From: Dimorphilus gyrociliatus
Taxonomy: Eukaryota; Annelida; Polychaeta; Dinophilidae
NCBI GenBank assembly: GCA_904063045.1
Contig: CAJFCJ010000005.1
Coordinates: 6,703 to 70,702, forward strand
Direction of reading: 5' to 3'
Length of the DNA: 64,000 bases
Shown: piece by piece, positions 1-11,499 of the stretch
How the letters are laid out: each line of letters opens with the position of its first letter
Numbering within the stretch: the first letter of the stretch is position 1
Position numbers and translations under genes: made by a program
Notes under the pieces: model-generated
What the model was told of the DNA's origin: nothing
The model's database searches: none
Seen by the model: only the letters and a program-made list of their open reading frames with translations

Positions 1-173
1 CATTTGCATTTAATATCCTCCTGACAAATTTTACAACAATCTATTGTGTTTTGTACAAGATCAATTGTTGAGTAGATGTAGGCCTGTTTAATAAATTTCC
101 TACCATAGCTCAAGTGATAATTCACTGTTAAAAAAAGAAAAAGATATAGAAATATATGAAATTTGATTTTCAT
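1..173 (-). CDS. Secreted PAN/apple-domain protein, 5' part only (runs off the left edge)
   Basis: Reading leftward from an ATG at 173-171, the frame opens with a hydrophobic signal peptide (MKIKFHIFLYLFLFL). A PAN/apple-like stretch with a CCxxC group (residues IDCCKICQED) follows up to the window edge. PAN modules are disulfide-bonded folds of secreted proteins that bind proteins or carbohydrates. The gene lies head to tail, only a few bases downstream of the stop of the neighbouring minus-strand PAN/FTP gene, so it could be a tandem duplicate. The rest of the gene is outside the window. An alternative is that the segment is a downstream exon of the neighbour, but the new signal peptide argues for a separate start. 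Confidence 0.55.
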   Translation of the reverse strand, partial: MKIKFHIFLYLFLFLTVNYHLSYGRKFIKQAYIYSTIDLVQNTIDCCKICQEDIKCK

Positions 174-175
174 CT

Positions 176-2884
176 CTAACTTTTAATATCTTGAACAATT
201 GCCCAACTTATAACGTAATAATTATAAGCATAGTTTGTCATTGTTATTGAAAAAATTCTTAAATATTTCCCAATAATTTCCCGTTGACATGGAAACATCA
301 AATAAGTTGGTTTTGTAACTCGAATAATATTATCCAGATCTTTGCAAAGTATCTTATCCATCCCATAATTTAAAGCATACATTTTGAAACCAGATTGAAA
401 TTCTATACTATGAGTTAAAAGAAAGCCAACTGCAAAAAATTTGTGATAAACTGGTAATTCTATAAAATAATCTTGAGTAGGATAGTTATTATTACAAATT
501 GAATTTGGATAGATTTGCAAAATCTGGAATGAGTATACAGTACTCGCATAATTCAAATTTAAATTATTAATATTAACTGGTTGTTTTTTGCCAAGAATGT
601 AAACTTCACAAATTTGCATATAATTATTTCCATTAACCAATATTATTGCCTAGTTTGTAGAATGAAATTCTATCGCCAATAAATTTACAATTGAATAGTA
701 GATAGGATAATTCTAGATTATTTGTTATATCTGAACAGACTTGCCTGTGAAAACTAGTATTAAAAATTAATTCTACATCAACTTGAACAGTTTTTAAGTT
801 TTTTTAAAGAAAGAAAAAAAGAAAAGAATATGAACAAATTATAAAAATAAATAAAGAGTAACTGAACCTTCTTTCCTTCTATAGGGCGTGAGAACGTCTA
901 TTTCATTGATCATATAGAAATTACCCATATAGAGTGTTAATCTTCCTTCAACGTTATGCTGAGTTAAAGTACCGGAACAAGATAAAAATCCATTCAAATT
1001 GATATTGTAGGCTAAACTATCAGTAGTTTTAAAGGAAATTGATCGCCTTCGCTATTTTCAGATAAAAGAATAATTCTGTTATATTAAATATTCTTATGCA
1101 ATATTACTGGCTATTTTGAAACTAGGGGTCTGGAAAAAAATCTATTCAATTCCTTCTTTTGGTCATTTTTTTAATTCTATTTGAATCAAATAGGATATGG
1201 GTTCAATTTATTGGATACAAGTTTTTTTCTATCGCATAATGTTCAATAATTTTGGTGTTATTTACTTGAAAATACTTCTACTTCGCAAAATTGAATAAAA
1301 CCATTATCTTTTGATTGATCATTTACAAAAGAACTTCATTGTTGTTTTAAATTTGCGCATAAAATTTAGTGGAGAATCATTTGTCAGTTGAATATCACCA
1401 TTGATACAGTAATTATCCATATGATTCATGAAAATTTTCAACAGTTGAGTATCTATTTATAGAATTTCAATTGAATTAATTTAATAGTTAAAGAACAATT
1501 TTTCAACTGCTAGACTTTACTTTGTTCATTTGTTGGCCATAGAATAATCTTTTTAATAATATGCTCTCCTTCTAGTTCAATTGTAATTTCAGGTTGTCGA
1601 GTAGTAGATTTTAGTATTATTTTACATGAACCCAAAGTAATGTTGCTGCACCTTAGACCATCAACAACATGTTTAGGATGAGACAAAGAACTTTCAAATC
1701 GTCCTATGTAAGAAACTTTTTGATCAAATGCTATATTTGTTTCCTGACCATTTGTAGGCTGAAAGCAGATTAATCTATAATAATCTGAGTTTAAATCCGT
1801 AGTGAATATTTGTAGGGTACGATCGAAAATCTCTCTTGAGTATTGGTCAAACTGTGATATAGTCATGGTTTGATGCTCAGCCCCAATTTTAAATTGTTCT
1901 GTGAAACAACCATTCTGTGTCCATAAGAGAGTAAAACATTCTTCAAACAGTAGTGGCAATTGGCTGTCATCTGTTACACAAACTCCCAGTTTTTGGTCTA
2001 TTGTTAAAGAGTGAAAAAAACACGAAATTATATTTGACATTTTAGAATATTTCCAATATTTCTACCTTTTCGAATGATTACTGAAAAGAGGGAATTACCA
2101 ACTAATGATGATATTCCAGAATAAAAGATGCAATAATAATCTCCATGAGTCGAATCTTCTCTAAATGAAAATCCAACGTAACCATTATTTAGAATAGGAT
2201 TTTTACAAAAATCATAGCATTCATCAATAGTTGCTCCCGAAACAGTTCTTGTATTATTGCCTTTATCAACAAATTTGCTTTTCTTAAGAACTAAACTCTT
2301 TCCTGTCAAAGAGGATTACGTATTAATTTCTAAGATATACTCTTCACTCTCTTACTTTTATTACAAATTTTTGGACCAAAAATGCATACGGATTCGCCCA
2401 ATACACAATTGTCAACATTGCAACAGTCCTCCTTAATTGCGCAAGAATTCTCTATAAAAAGTAATAGAATATCATTTTATTCAAAAATGATAAATTGAAC
2501 AATTGATTATATTAATATTTTAGACAATATAAATTGTGTTACTTTGTACTAAAATTTCTCTTATTACTTTTACATTTTGCTGTTTTTTGCTGTTTCTTAA
2601 AATAAGAGAATATCTCTTTTCAAAAGTATTAATATTTCAAAAATATAGGACAAATTTTGGAGGTGAAAACCAAAAGATCAACCTTCATGGCTAAACTGAC
2701 CAATTATTAACTACTGTCATTAGATGATTAGACAAAAAAAACACAAAAGAAGACAACAAATGAATGAAATTGAAATTTTCTCTAACCATTAACATTACCT
2801 AAAAGGAGAAATTATTTAAATATCATTTACCTGAACTATTAAATTCTGTTAGAAGGAAAAGGAAGAGAATTTTAATCAGTAGTG
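176..2884 (-). CDS. Secreted multi-domain protein: Cys-rich module, PAN/apple, FTP/F5-8-type domains (multi-exon, partly decayed)
   Basis: Several minus-strand exons join with consistent phases. A hydrophobic, signal-like exon ends at 2831 but has no clear ATG. A Cys-rich exon covers 2451-2356 (motif KEDCCNVDNC). A PAN/apple exon covers 2302-2066 (ATIDECYDFCKNP). A long exon at 1997-1521 holds an FTP-like half domain (HPKHVVDGLRCSNITLGSC). Further FTP/F5-8 pieces lie at 1452-1280, where FIQFCEVEVF is typical of the domain end, and at 640-176 (MQICEVYILGKKQP). FTP/F5-8 domains are galactose-binding-fold lectin modules. The stretch near 1330-1440 needs a frame change, and 660-1130 is not convincingly coding, so the 3' half may be degenerate. 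The stop is at 176-178. Confidence 0.5.
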
Positions 2885-3430
2885 AATATATAATGGTTGA
2901 TAATCGAGTAAATACATTTTTTAGCAATTGTAGTATATAATATGTAAATGGAGATCTTTTAAATATTTAATTATAATTCAATATATTCAGTTTATTTCTT
3001 CATATTGAAAAAAATATGAAAGATATCTTTTTCAAAGATATTAAATGACTGTTCAATTATTCATTCAAATAGATAGGCTGCGGTCATCGGGTAACGGTTG
3101 CCTCTAAGATATTTAAAAAGGCAAAACGTCATGTATAATTAGTGGATAAATTGAAAGATGACAGAGATTTCTCTGCAATTTTACAATTAGAAGAAGGGAA
3201 CATTGATAACCATTTTTCAAACAGAGGCTGCTGGAAAAATGGTGAATGACCTAATGATACTTTTTTGTCTAATGTTGTTACAGAGAGAGAGAATGCTATT
3301 TTCGTTGGAAGTTTTGTTTTGAAAAGAACTATAACCTAGATTTGATCAATACATGTCAATATTTTTCATATACAATAGCAGATTATTTAAAATAATTAAA
3401 TAATCAATAAAACGTTAATATTGATAAAAA
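2885..3430. other. Intergenic, no gene seen
   Basis: AT-rich spacer between the divergent minus-strand PAN/FTP gene and the plus-strand LRR pseudogene. I see no RNA gene, no repeat with recognisable ends and no sustained reading frame. It presumably holds the promoters of both neighbours, but no motif is clear. Confidence 0.4.
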
Positions 3431-5385
3431 ATGTCGGTCCGAACGTTGAAAGATATTTCAAGAAATTTCATAAAAGATAATTTATACTTAAATAGTCAAA
3501 TCTGTCAATTAAATTCTATGAATTTACCGCATTCTATTGCTATGAAAATCATAGAAGAATACTGTTATGACAAGTACTCTTATAATCTGAGCGATAATAG
3601 CGGAATATTAACGGATAATCTTCAATTAACTGCCGTATCAATGGAAAGAATTCACGATTTTAGAAAAGAGAAGAATTTCAACTTTTTAAAATATCACCCT
3701 ATAAAATCATTAACATTAAAAGGTTATAGTTCAATTGATCAACTATATCTATCTCCTAAACTGGAAAAATTTGAAATGATTAACTGATGTCTAAAGTTTA
3801 ATGATATAAAATTATTAGGAGATTTATTATCAAAGTGTTATCTCTTAAAAACTATTGACCTTGACAGAACTATCAATAATATTGATAATTCAAATTCTTA
3901 TGGCCTGTGGCAAAGAGGCTTTGGAAATATTTGTATAGGATTAAAATCATCAAAATCTCTTTTAAATCTTAAACTAAAGTGTTTATCACACCAGAGATTA
4001 TCCGATCATCAAGCTATGCAATTAGGAGATTTATTAATTGAATGTTGCTCATTAAAGGAAATTCATTTGAATTTTAAAAGTGAATGTGAGGATGGAATAA
4101 AGAATGTTATTCTAGGCTTAAAAACATCATCGCATACTCTTCAAAATCTATTTTTAGGTTTTTTTCACCAGAAATCTGTAGCTATATATTTGAATTCTTT
4201 ACCATATTTTTCATCTTTAAAACAGGCTGAATTTCAAGCATTTTCTCAACCCCAAAAACATATTATGTAATAATTATTATTCAATGTTTGTAAATCTTCT
4301 ATAAATTCTCTATTAAGTATTAACATTATTGAATGTCCTCTCAATGGAAATGAAGGCCATTTTATTGGTGAATTATTAAACGGATGTACAGCTTTACAAG
4401 AGATTATCCTATGCTTACATTTCAACGATTCTAATCCACTGAAAAAGCTCACTGAAGGGTTGAAATCTTCTTGTAAAACTTTAAGGAAAATTAAAATTAG
4501 AAATTGTTCGCTAGATGGCGTAAAAGGAAGATATTTCAGGGATTTATTCCAACACTGTAATTCATTTAAATGATGTTGACCTATCGACTTACAAATATGA
4601 TTTATGGTTTCATAATCTGAAAACAAATTCATTAAGAGATTATCTCTCTGACTATAATCCGTCTTTGAAGCAAACTCCTTGGCTGGATAAAGCTATTGAT
4701 AGGTTTCTAAGAGATTTTATTCCAATTTTACAACAAATTGTGGTCGCCATATGAGTGAATTTTTCCTCTCTTTATAAAAATCAATCCTATAATAACCACT
4801 TGTAAACCAGAATTGGCATAAAATCTCTTCAGTCATCAAAGTAAAGTATCATCATTATCATCTAAATCTTCAAATATACATTTTGGTAATACAATAAAAA
4901 AAATATTTAATGAACTAGATAAAGGAAAATATGGAGCAGCTGTCTTTGACCTTTACGGATGTCAATTAGAAAATGGAAGAGTATTCTTCTTTCTTGAATT
5001 TAGACTTATATATGAACCAGAGAAGAAGAACACAGAAATTACAAACACATTTGAATGTTTATTAAAAAGTTTAAATTCAAATAGAAATTCTTTATTTAAA
5101 ATTAATTTTTTCAATTATTTTTTAAATGAAGGCAATTTCAACTGCCTAAATAAGATTTTCAATGATTATACTCAACTCCAAGAATTTGGATTTACTGTTA
5201 GGGAATTCTCCGAAAGGAATATTGATGATTTTTTCAACTGTTTAAACAAACTATGGCCTTCACTTTCACATATCTATGTTCTTCATTACAGTCTATCAAG
5301 ATTGGAAGGTCTAATGATAAGTAAAATATTGGAAGAGAACTCTTCTCTTAATCAAATGTTTTTAATATATCTTTCTATATACTGA
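3431..5385 (+). pseudogene. Leucine-rich-repeat (RNI-type) protein pseudogene
   Basis: One long frame from ATG 3431 continues to about 4570 except for an in-frame TGA at 3785-3787 and a TAATAA pair at 4268-4273. The protein sequence on both sides of each stop still fits the local LRR family: a Cys/Asn-Leu motif, then a LxxLLxxC segment, then GLKSS. After about 4570 the frame shifts to continue the coding-like sequence to about 4753. A further ~180-codon stretch without an internal stop runs from about 4833 to TGA 5383-5385. Four or more disruptions and no intron consensus that removes them all make this a decayed member of the same intronless family found at 22915, 40997 and 52774. A short intron over 4266-4314 was considered, but LRR consensus continues through it. 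Confidence 0.7.
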
Positions 5386-5600
5386 AATAAAATATAGCAA
5401 GCATTTAATATCACCTGACTTCCAAACTGTGAATAATATTAATATTAAGCCCATAATATATCATAGAATAATTTCAAAAAGAAAATCTTACATGTACAGA
5501 CTTATTTTATGAAAAAGAAAATAGAAACTTGCAGACACAGGCAAACACTCTCACTATCTCTGTCAATCTCTCTCTTTGAATAAATTGCATCATAGCTAAA

Positions 5601-6247
5601 ATGGTTGACAAGTAAGAAATATCTACTTTTTTTTTAATTCCATAATAATCATTGTTAATATTTTAGACAATCAGACATTGAAGTAAATGATGATAAATCT
5701 TCATATGTAAGATAATCTAAATAATTTTAATATGTTGTAATTGAAGAGTATGTTCTTTTAGAAACTTGAAAATTCTCATTCAGTATCAGTGACAGATCAT
5801 GTAACGCTTCATACTGATTTTTACATGGAACCCGCTAATATTGATCCTACTCCTATTCCTAAACCTGCTCCTACTCCTAAATCTACTCCTATTCCTCAAC
5901 CTGCTCCTACTCTTAACTCGGCTCCTAATGTGGATGAATTGATAAATGTTTCAGTGATTAAAGGTCTACGGGTATGGAAAAATATCTCTTTCTTTTTATT
6001 TATATTCAACTGATTTTCAGTCTATTTTCAGTGTGCCAGTGTTCTGTCAATGATAGGCTGTATCATTTTTGGACTAATAGCACTTTGTAAAAGCGAACAA
6101 AGTAAATGGGCAATGAATAGAGGAAATCTTCTAGAAGCAAAGAGATATATTAAATGGTCGCGTCGATTTATTTTAGCAGCCCTTGTATGTTTTTTCCTAA
6201 AGCTAAACCCGCTTTTTTTCTTACCAATCATTCTCGCCTTCTCTTAA
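5601..6247 (+). CDS. CD225/dispanin (IFITM-like) two-pass membrane protein
   Basis: Four exons join in frame: 5601-5611, 5667-5706, 5762-5971 and 6032-6247, with GT-AG introns of 55-60 bp. The product is about 159 residues. The N-terminal half is cytosolic-looking with a proline-rich run of PTP-type repeats (residues ~47-75). It is followed by a hydrophobic segment (SVLSMIGCIIFGLIALCKSE), a basic loop with GNLLEAKRYIKWSRR, and a second hydrophobic segment to the end. This two-helix plan with a conserved loop is the CD225 domain of dispanins, the family that includes the interferon-induced transmembrane proteins; some vertebrate members restrict virus entry, others have unrelated roles. Function here cannot be deduced. 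Family call is strong from topology and loop; the antiviral role is only a possibility. Confidence 0.8.
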
Positions 6248-6577
6248 AGCAAATCAAATTAGCTAAATGAAAACGAGTATGAAATAAAATTTTTGGTGTT
6301 TTACACCAATCCCAACAATTAACTGTTTGTTTCCATTTTGTTTGCTCCTGAACCCTAGAAATACCTCAGGTCCTGCCTTGAACTTGATCTATTATTATTT
6401 TCGTACACATTTTCTCAACTATTTAAACAAAACCAAATCATAAAGAAATGAAAGAAAAACGACAGAGTGTTTTTACTCGTCGTCCAATATTTTATTACCG
6501 ATTGAACCAGATGACAGATGGCGTAGCAAAACCATTATTACAACTTTTTAGACAGAATACAGTTTTGGCACAAATTT

Positions 6578-8746
6578 TCAAATGAAACTTTGGAATAGTT
6601 CACAGGAAATATAATTATTTAAATTCATTCCTGCATTGAATATAAATTTATATAGAATATTTTCAAATTCAACATTTTTCTCCTTTTTACAATAAAATAT
6701 AATATATGTTTCTGTATTTGTTATATTTAATAAGCACTGTTTTCCAGTTGAGTGGATTTGGTGTTTTTCAACAGTTTCCTCAGTAAAATTCATTGATTCA
6801 GCTTCAGTTAGATTAACTTGATCTTTTCTTAAGATTAACGGATTAATTATCTTAATCCTCAGCAATTGATCATTCTGAACAGTAAGTTGAATGAATGATA
6901 ATTTAGATCTTATAGGAATAAAAGTGTACAAATGTTCATTAAATATAGCGCAGATAGTTGAAAAATGACTTTGAGAATGTTCAAAAATTGTTACATTTCT
7001 TCCTCCTGAAAACAGAAAGATAAAAAACAATGCTGAATTAGAGAAAAATGATAGAAGACATATGATACCTTGATAATTGAATTTGAAAGAATGAATAGTG
7101 TTGGGTAAATAATTCTTCAGTAATATTTGGCTAACATTAACCGGAAGTTGTAATGTTGATTCAATTTTTCCAATTGTTTTTATACAACCACTTCTATCAA
7201 TTGAACCAAACGTAATTTGAGTCGTTTTAAAATCTAACCAAAGATAACTCCATTCGGCACAATTAGTCATTGATAAGGATTCATTAAAGCTAATAGTTCT
7301 CTTTTCGGGTTTTAGTAGTTCCAATGTTGATTGATCAGACGTGTTAAGCGTTAACGAACAAAACACGGCATCGTCACTTTTAAAGTTCATTTGAAGGGAA
7401 GAAAAGCAAGGATTAGATTGTTCACTTTTCACCTGAAATTTTAGAGTCGTAAGATTCTTATTAAGATTTACAGGCAGATGGTAGAACACGTAATTTGTTG
7501 ATTGAATACTAAAGATATTTTCTTTATCTCTTTCTTTAAAAGAAAAATGGTAATAAAGATAATAAAGAAATTGATTTAATGGTTATTTTAACCTACTCAA
7601 AGCGTAAACATCAATAAAAGCTATTCCAATTGATTGACCTCCATAGATTTCAGATATTTCTAATTGAATCCAATGTTCTATTGAGTTGTTTAGGTAATTC
7701 TGACATTTTCTTGTCCAATCGTCTGGTAAATTCATTTTCTCTTGAATAGAGGAACTCCATTGAACGTTGACAGATTTTATATTATTATATTGAAATAATC
7801 TGTTAACAAAGATATATTAATGAAAGAATCGAGGTGGAGAATAGTAGAAAAAGGTTCCCTCAATAAAATGCCGGTTCCCATCAGTATTACCTGTTAGCAA
7901 TGCAATAGAGTACAGGTTGAGATGGATACGCAAATGTAATATTAATAAATTCTCCTATACAACCATTAGCGCACGTTGGCCGCCAACTCATAGCTATATT
8001 TGGTGTGATAGCCTCATTGCAAGTGGAAAAACTGCTACTTGATTCAAAACAGTTTGCCCCTGAAACGGTTGAAGCAATATTTTCGTAAATTAAATCATTA
8101 CTAGTTGCGCTGTCTGCAAAACAAAAAAAAATTGCAGTTGTAAATTTTGCAGTTTTACAGTTTTAGCAGATTATTATTAACTATACCGTCGTAAGCAAAT
8201 ACTGCAATTGAATTGAATCCTATATGATACATTTGAGAATGGGATACACTTGGTTGTAAATGTATGAAATTAACGTCTCTGCCTTGATTACGTTCCATTA
8301 GAAAGCACGTTTTGTACATATTTAAATTATAAAAGAAATCTTGTCCTTTTCCAAAATTGACTTTCAATGTTTGAATTTTATAAAAATGCTGAACAATTCT
8401 TTGATTTAAACAGAAATAAAGAATATTGTACGTCTTTTGAAAATTGACTTGAATCCATTGATTAACGCAATCGGTGATAACGCAATTCGATGCCCAATCA
8501 TCCATAGATAACAATTTTGATTTTATTGCATTTTCACATTCAAAATTGGAATAGACAAGGTCAGCATGATGAGAAGAGACTTGGCAAGTTGCCAAATGAT
8601 TCGAATCGGCTATGTTTATTAATTTTCTTTCTACTGTTTAAAACTTAATTATTTAATTGATTGAAGTTAATGATTCAAATTTTACTTGATACAAATCCAA
8701 ATGTATAACTGAAGTATGCACTGCAAAATATTCCAAATAGTATCAT
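6578..8746 (-). CDS. Secreted protein with tandem galactose-binding (F5/8-FTP-like) domains and a C-terminal FAMeT-like region
   Basis: Exon 1 (8746-8686) encodes a short signal peptide (MILFGIFCSAYFSYTFG). A 52-bp intron leads to exon 2 from 8633, with an F5/8-like start (NHLATCQVSSHHADLVY), a CVNQWIQVNFQ core and an end at FAYD near 8186. The next exon (about 8112-7890) gives ANCFESSSSFSTCNEA and a YPSQPVLYCIAN end. Another (about 7800-7590) ends in WIQLEISEIYGGQSIG. The last part (about 7520-6578, with a short intron near 7065-7003) is a different domain with CAEWSYLWLDFKTTQITFG, resembling the carbohydrate-binding-like farnesoic-acid O-methyltransferase (FAMeT) domain. Phases agree at the junctions I checked. 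The protein is probably a secreted lectin-like recognition molecule. Confidence 0.65.
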
Positions 8747-8964
8747 CTATGCTGTTATTTAAAAAGTATGTAACAATGAAACTTGAACATTCAACTACCG
8801 TTGTTTGAATATAAGTAAAACCAATACATTATCATTTCAATTTGTTTAATGATTTCTTATTGATATCTACTGCAAAAATCGAATAATCTCTCTCAATCAG
8901 TTTTGTAAATATGTATATTCAATATAATATATTTTCTATCTATCTTTCATTCTTCTCTCTCCCT

Positions 8965-8992
8965 TTACAAACACACACACACACAAACACTC
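8965..8992. repeat. CA microsatellite
   Basis: A short, slightly interrupted run of CA/ACA dinucleotides in the spacer between the galactose-binding gene and the small peptide gene. It is a simple repeat of no evident function. Confidence 0.8.
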
Positions 8993-9399
8993 AACGAGAA
9001 GAGTTGTAGCGCCATCTTTACGAATATTCATGAGCAAAGAGGCTAAATCTGAGAGATAAAAGACGGTAAGAGACCTGGTTAAAATGATTCAGTGTATGAT
9101 AATAAATTTTTGACAGGCTTCACTTTAAAAAGTGCTCTTACTCAGTTAATTGTATTGATAAAATGAAGGCTAAAAATCACATTAGAAAGAAATGATTTAT
9201 ATCTTCCAATCCTCTGTTAACAATCTATCTGTCTATCTATCTCTCTGCTGTACACACTACTTCTGCCAATTTTCAATATATCTTCTATTATCGTTCTGTA
9301 TTATTCAAATAATATTGAAATATTTTACTTCAACATTCAACTGGTTTAGAGTGTTGGTCTTCTTCATCTGTTGAAGTTTTAAAAATTCAAATCGACATA

Positions 9400-9713
9400 A
9401 TGAAATCATTGGTTATTATTCTATTAATATTTATTATTGTTTGTCAAGTTGATTGTGAATATCCTTTCGATGATGTTCTGGAAAGAAGAGATGATACTTT
9501 ATTGAATAGACTATTTAAAAGATCGCTGGTAAGGAAAATATTTAATTAATATATTGGATTAGGCCTATAACCTTTTTTCTTCTTCATCTCCCCTAGGAGC
9601 TGAAAGACTTTATAGATTGTTTTGGATGTAAAAACAATCGTCGTACAAATCCTTATTGTACAAATTCTATCTACAAGAATCACTGCGCAAAGCGTTTTAA
9701 AGTCTATTATTAA
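9400..9713 (+). CDS. Small secreted cysteine-rich prepropeptide (81 residues)
   Basis: Two exons, 9400-9528 and 9597-9713, are joined by a 68-bp GT-AG intron in phase 0. The product starts with a strong signal peptide (MKSLVIILLIFIIVCQVDC). A short acidic propeptide with paired basic sites (RR and FKRS) follows. The mature C-terminal part has four cysteines spaced C-x2-C-x9-C-x7-C (first pair DCFGC) and ends AKRFKVYY. A polyadenylation signal AATAAA lies directly after the stop at 9721-9726. The plan fits a neuropeptide, hormone or host-defence peptide precursor. I do not recognise the cysteine pattern as a named family. Processing at the dibasic site and secretion are inferred from the motifs. 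Confidence 0.65.
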
Positions 9714-9779
9714 CTGTCTAAATAAATGATACCTTTTACCCGTTTATTCTTGATCTTAACCAAATCGTCAGTCATCAGG

Positions 9780-11499
9780 ATACGTAACTGAAATCTAAAT
9801 CCAATGAGTAATTTGGAGAGGATTCATTCAGTTCGCCAATCATCTTCATTTTCGCCCAAGAATCTCTTTAACACGCGATCTTACACAATATTAAATGAAT
9901 ACCTATTATTAAGGGAAACAAAATTTTCTCTCCTAGCTGTCGATGATTGTTATTTCAAATTATAGACGATTTTAAACAATATATCGTCAATTCAAGTAGA
10001 ATTGAACAAAGAAATAAAGGAATTCAAAAATTTAAACATTGTGAACCAGATCTGAAATTCTACTAATATCTTGAATATAAAATAGAACAATTTCGAAATA
10101 TTCCAAAAATAATGGAACATATTTGAGTTGTTATTTAAAACGTTCAAAGTATTTAAATTTTTATTTAAATTTATTTAAATTTATATTCAAATTCATTTGA
10201 ATTTTTATTCAAATTTATTCAAATATTCCAGAATTATTTAGTTTTATTATTCAAGTTAATTTACCTTCGAAATTAATTTCAGAGAAGAAAAAAGTGTTTT
10301 TAAAAGTTTCTAAAACTTTAACGAACACTAATAATGATTTTGAAGATATTTTAAATATTAGAATATATATTTTGAGTCTTTCAAGGTCAAGGTCGTAGCG
10401 TTCAATTTTTTTAGCGTTTAGACTTTAAAATTGTAGAATACAGGAAATGAAAAGAATTAGAAGAAATATTCTTTATTTTCCATTATTGTAAATGATATAT
10501 TAAACATTTTAAATGATTTAACCCATTTGCAAGTCACTTTCAACGATATTCCAACAAAATGGCTGCTATTCAGAAAGACTTAAATTAATGGTAGAATAAA
10601 AAATAATCATTTTCCTTTCATTCCCTTCCTCCCTTATTTGACAGATGTAACGTGAGTATTGGACAACATCTATCTTAAAATGGAAATTTCAATACAACGA
10701 TTGTTTCAATCCATTGAACACGTACCCATAGCATTAAAATTGTCCCATTTAAGTGATATATCATTCAATAGAGAATTCTCTTAAGATTGTCTGTACTTTG
10801 AATAGAAAAATCTATTTTTAGATTTCAACAAATAGATTTATTTCATATAAAACAAGATTGATATCTTCTGCCTTGGTATTCGAATTAGAAGAATTTTTAC
10901 TGAAGAAACAAGCAATTGCAATATTTTGATTTTTTTCAATATTTTCAAATAAAAGAACCGCTTGAATTTCTCTTTTTTTATATAATAAAATACTTGTATT
11001 TCAAATAATCAGTGCTGCCGCCTTGAGGAGGCAAAGGTCATTCTACTATTAGTAAATTTGTTTCAGCATTATAAATATTGCCCTTGACACGTCCTTGACA
11101 TATTAAACTATTTATGTTTAGGACTATATTAAATTTTAACAAGAGAGAGGGAGAGGGAGAGAGGGTATATCCTAATCAATCATACATTCTAAGAAAGAAT
11201 ATAATACTCTACTGTAGTCACGTGACTACCAACTTTGAAAAGAGTTATATTATCTGCAAATAAACAATAATTCAATTTTTAATATGACTTTTATACGAAA
11301 ATAACTTGTTGTATTACGACGAGAAAAAATATATTGCCTCATATTAATAGGCCTAAGAAAAAATCGATTAACGCTATTTATATTGCTAGTCTCGTCCTCA
11401 TTATTACCCTTCGACTGGTGTGAGCATGCAGAGAAACGGCTGTGGAGAAGAGAAACTCTACTGTTGTTACTTTTCCTAGTATAATCAACAATTTAAACG
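9780..11499. other. Long intergenic region upstream of the nuclear receptor gene
   Basis: About 1.7 kb without a convincing gene. It contains an A/T-rich quasi-repeat of TTTATTTAAAT-like units at about 10140-10235, a GA-rich tract at 11141-11168, and an untranslated leader candidate just before 11500. No transposon ends or RNA genes were seen. It may hold the regulatory region of the nuclear receptor. Confidence 0.4.
10140..10235. repeat. AT-rich degenerate tandem repeat
   Basis: Successive units such as TTTATTTAAAT and TTCAAATTTATT alternate over about 95 bp and are partly palindromic. It looks like a decayed minisatellite rather than a mobile element. Confidence 0.5.

Noticed and set aside
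3785-3787. TGA read as selenocysteine or a reassigned codon
   Set aside because: The same gene has TAATAA and a frame break, no SECIS-like hairpin was noticed, and intact genes in the window use no internal TGA.
6028-6231. Minus-strand frame opposite the dispanin gene
   Set aside because: It is the complement of the conserved CD225 exon.
9192-9374. Small hydrophobic plus-strand frame upstream of the peptide gene
   Set aside because: Low-complexity Leu/Ser/Tyr sequence with no partner exon, probably leader sequence.
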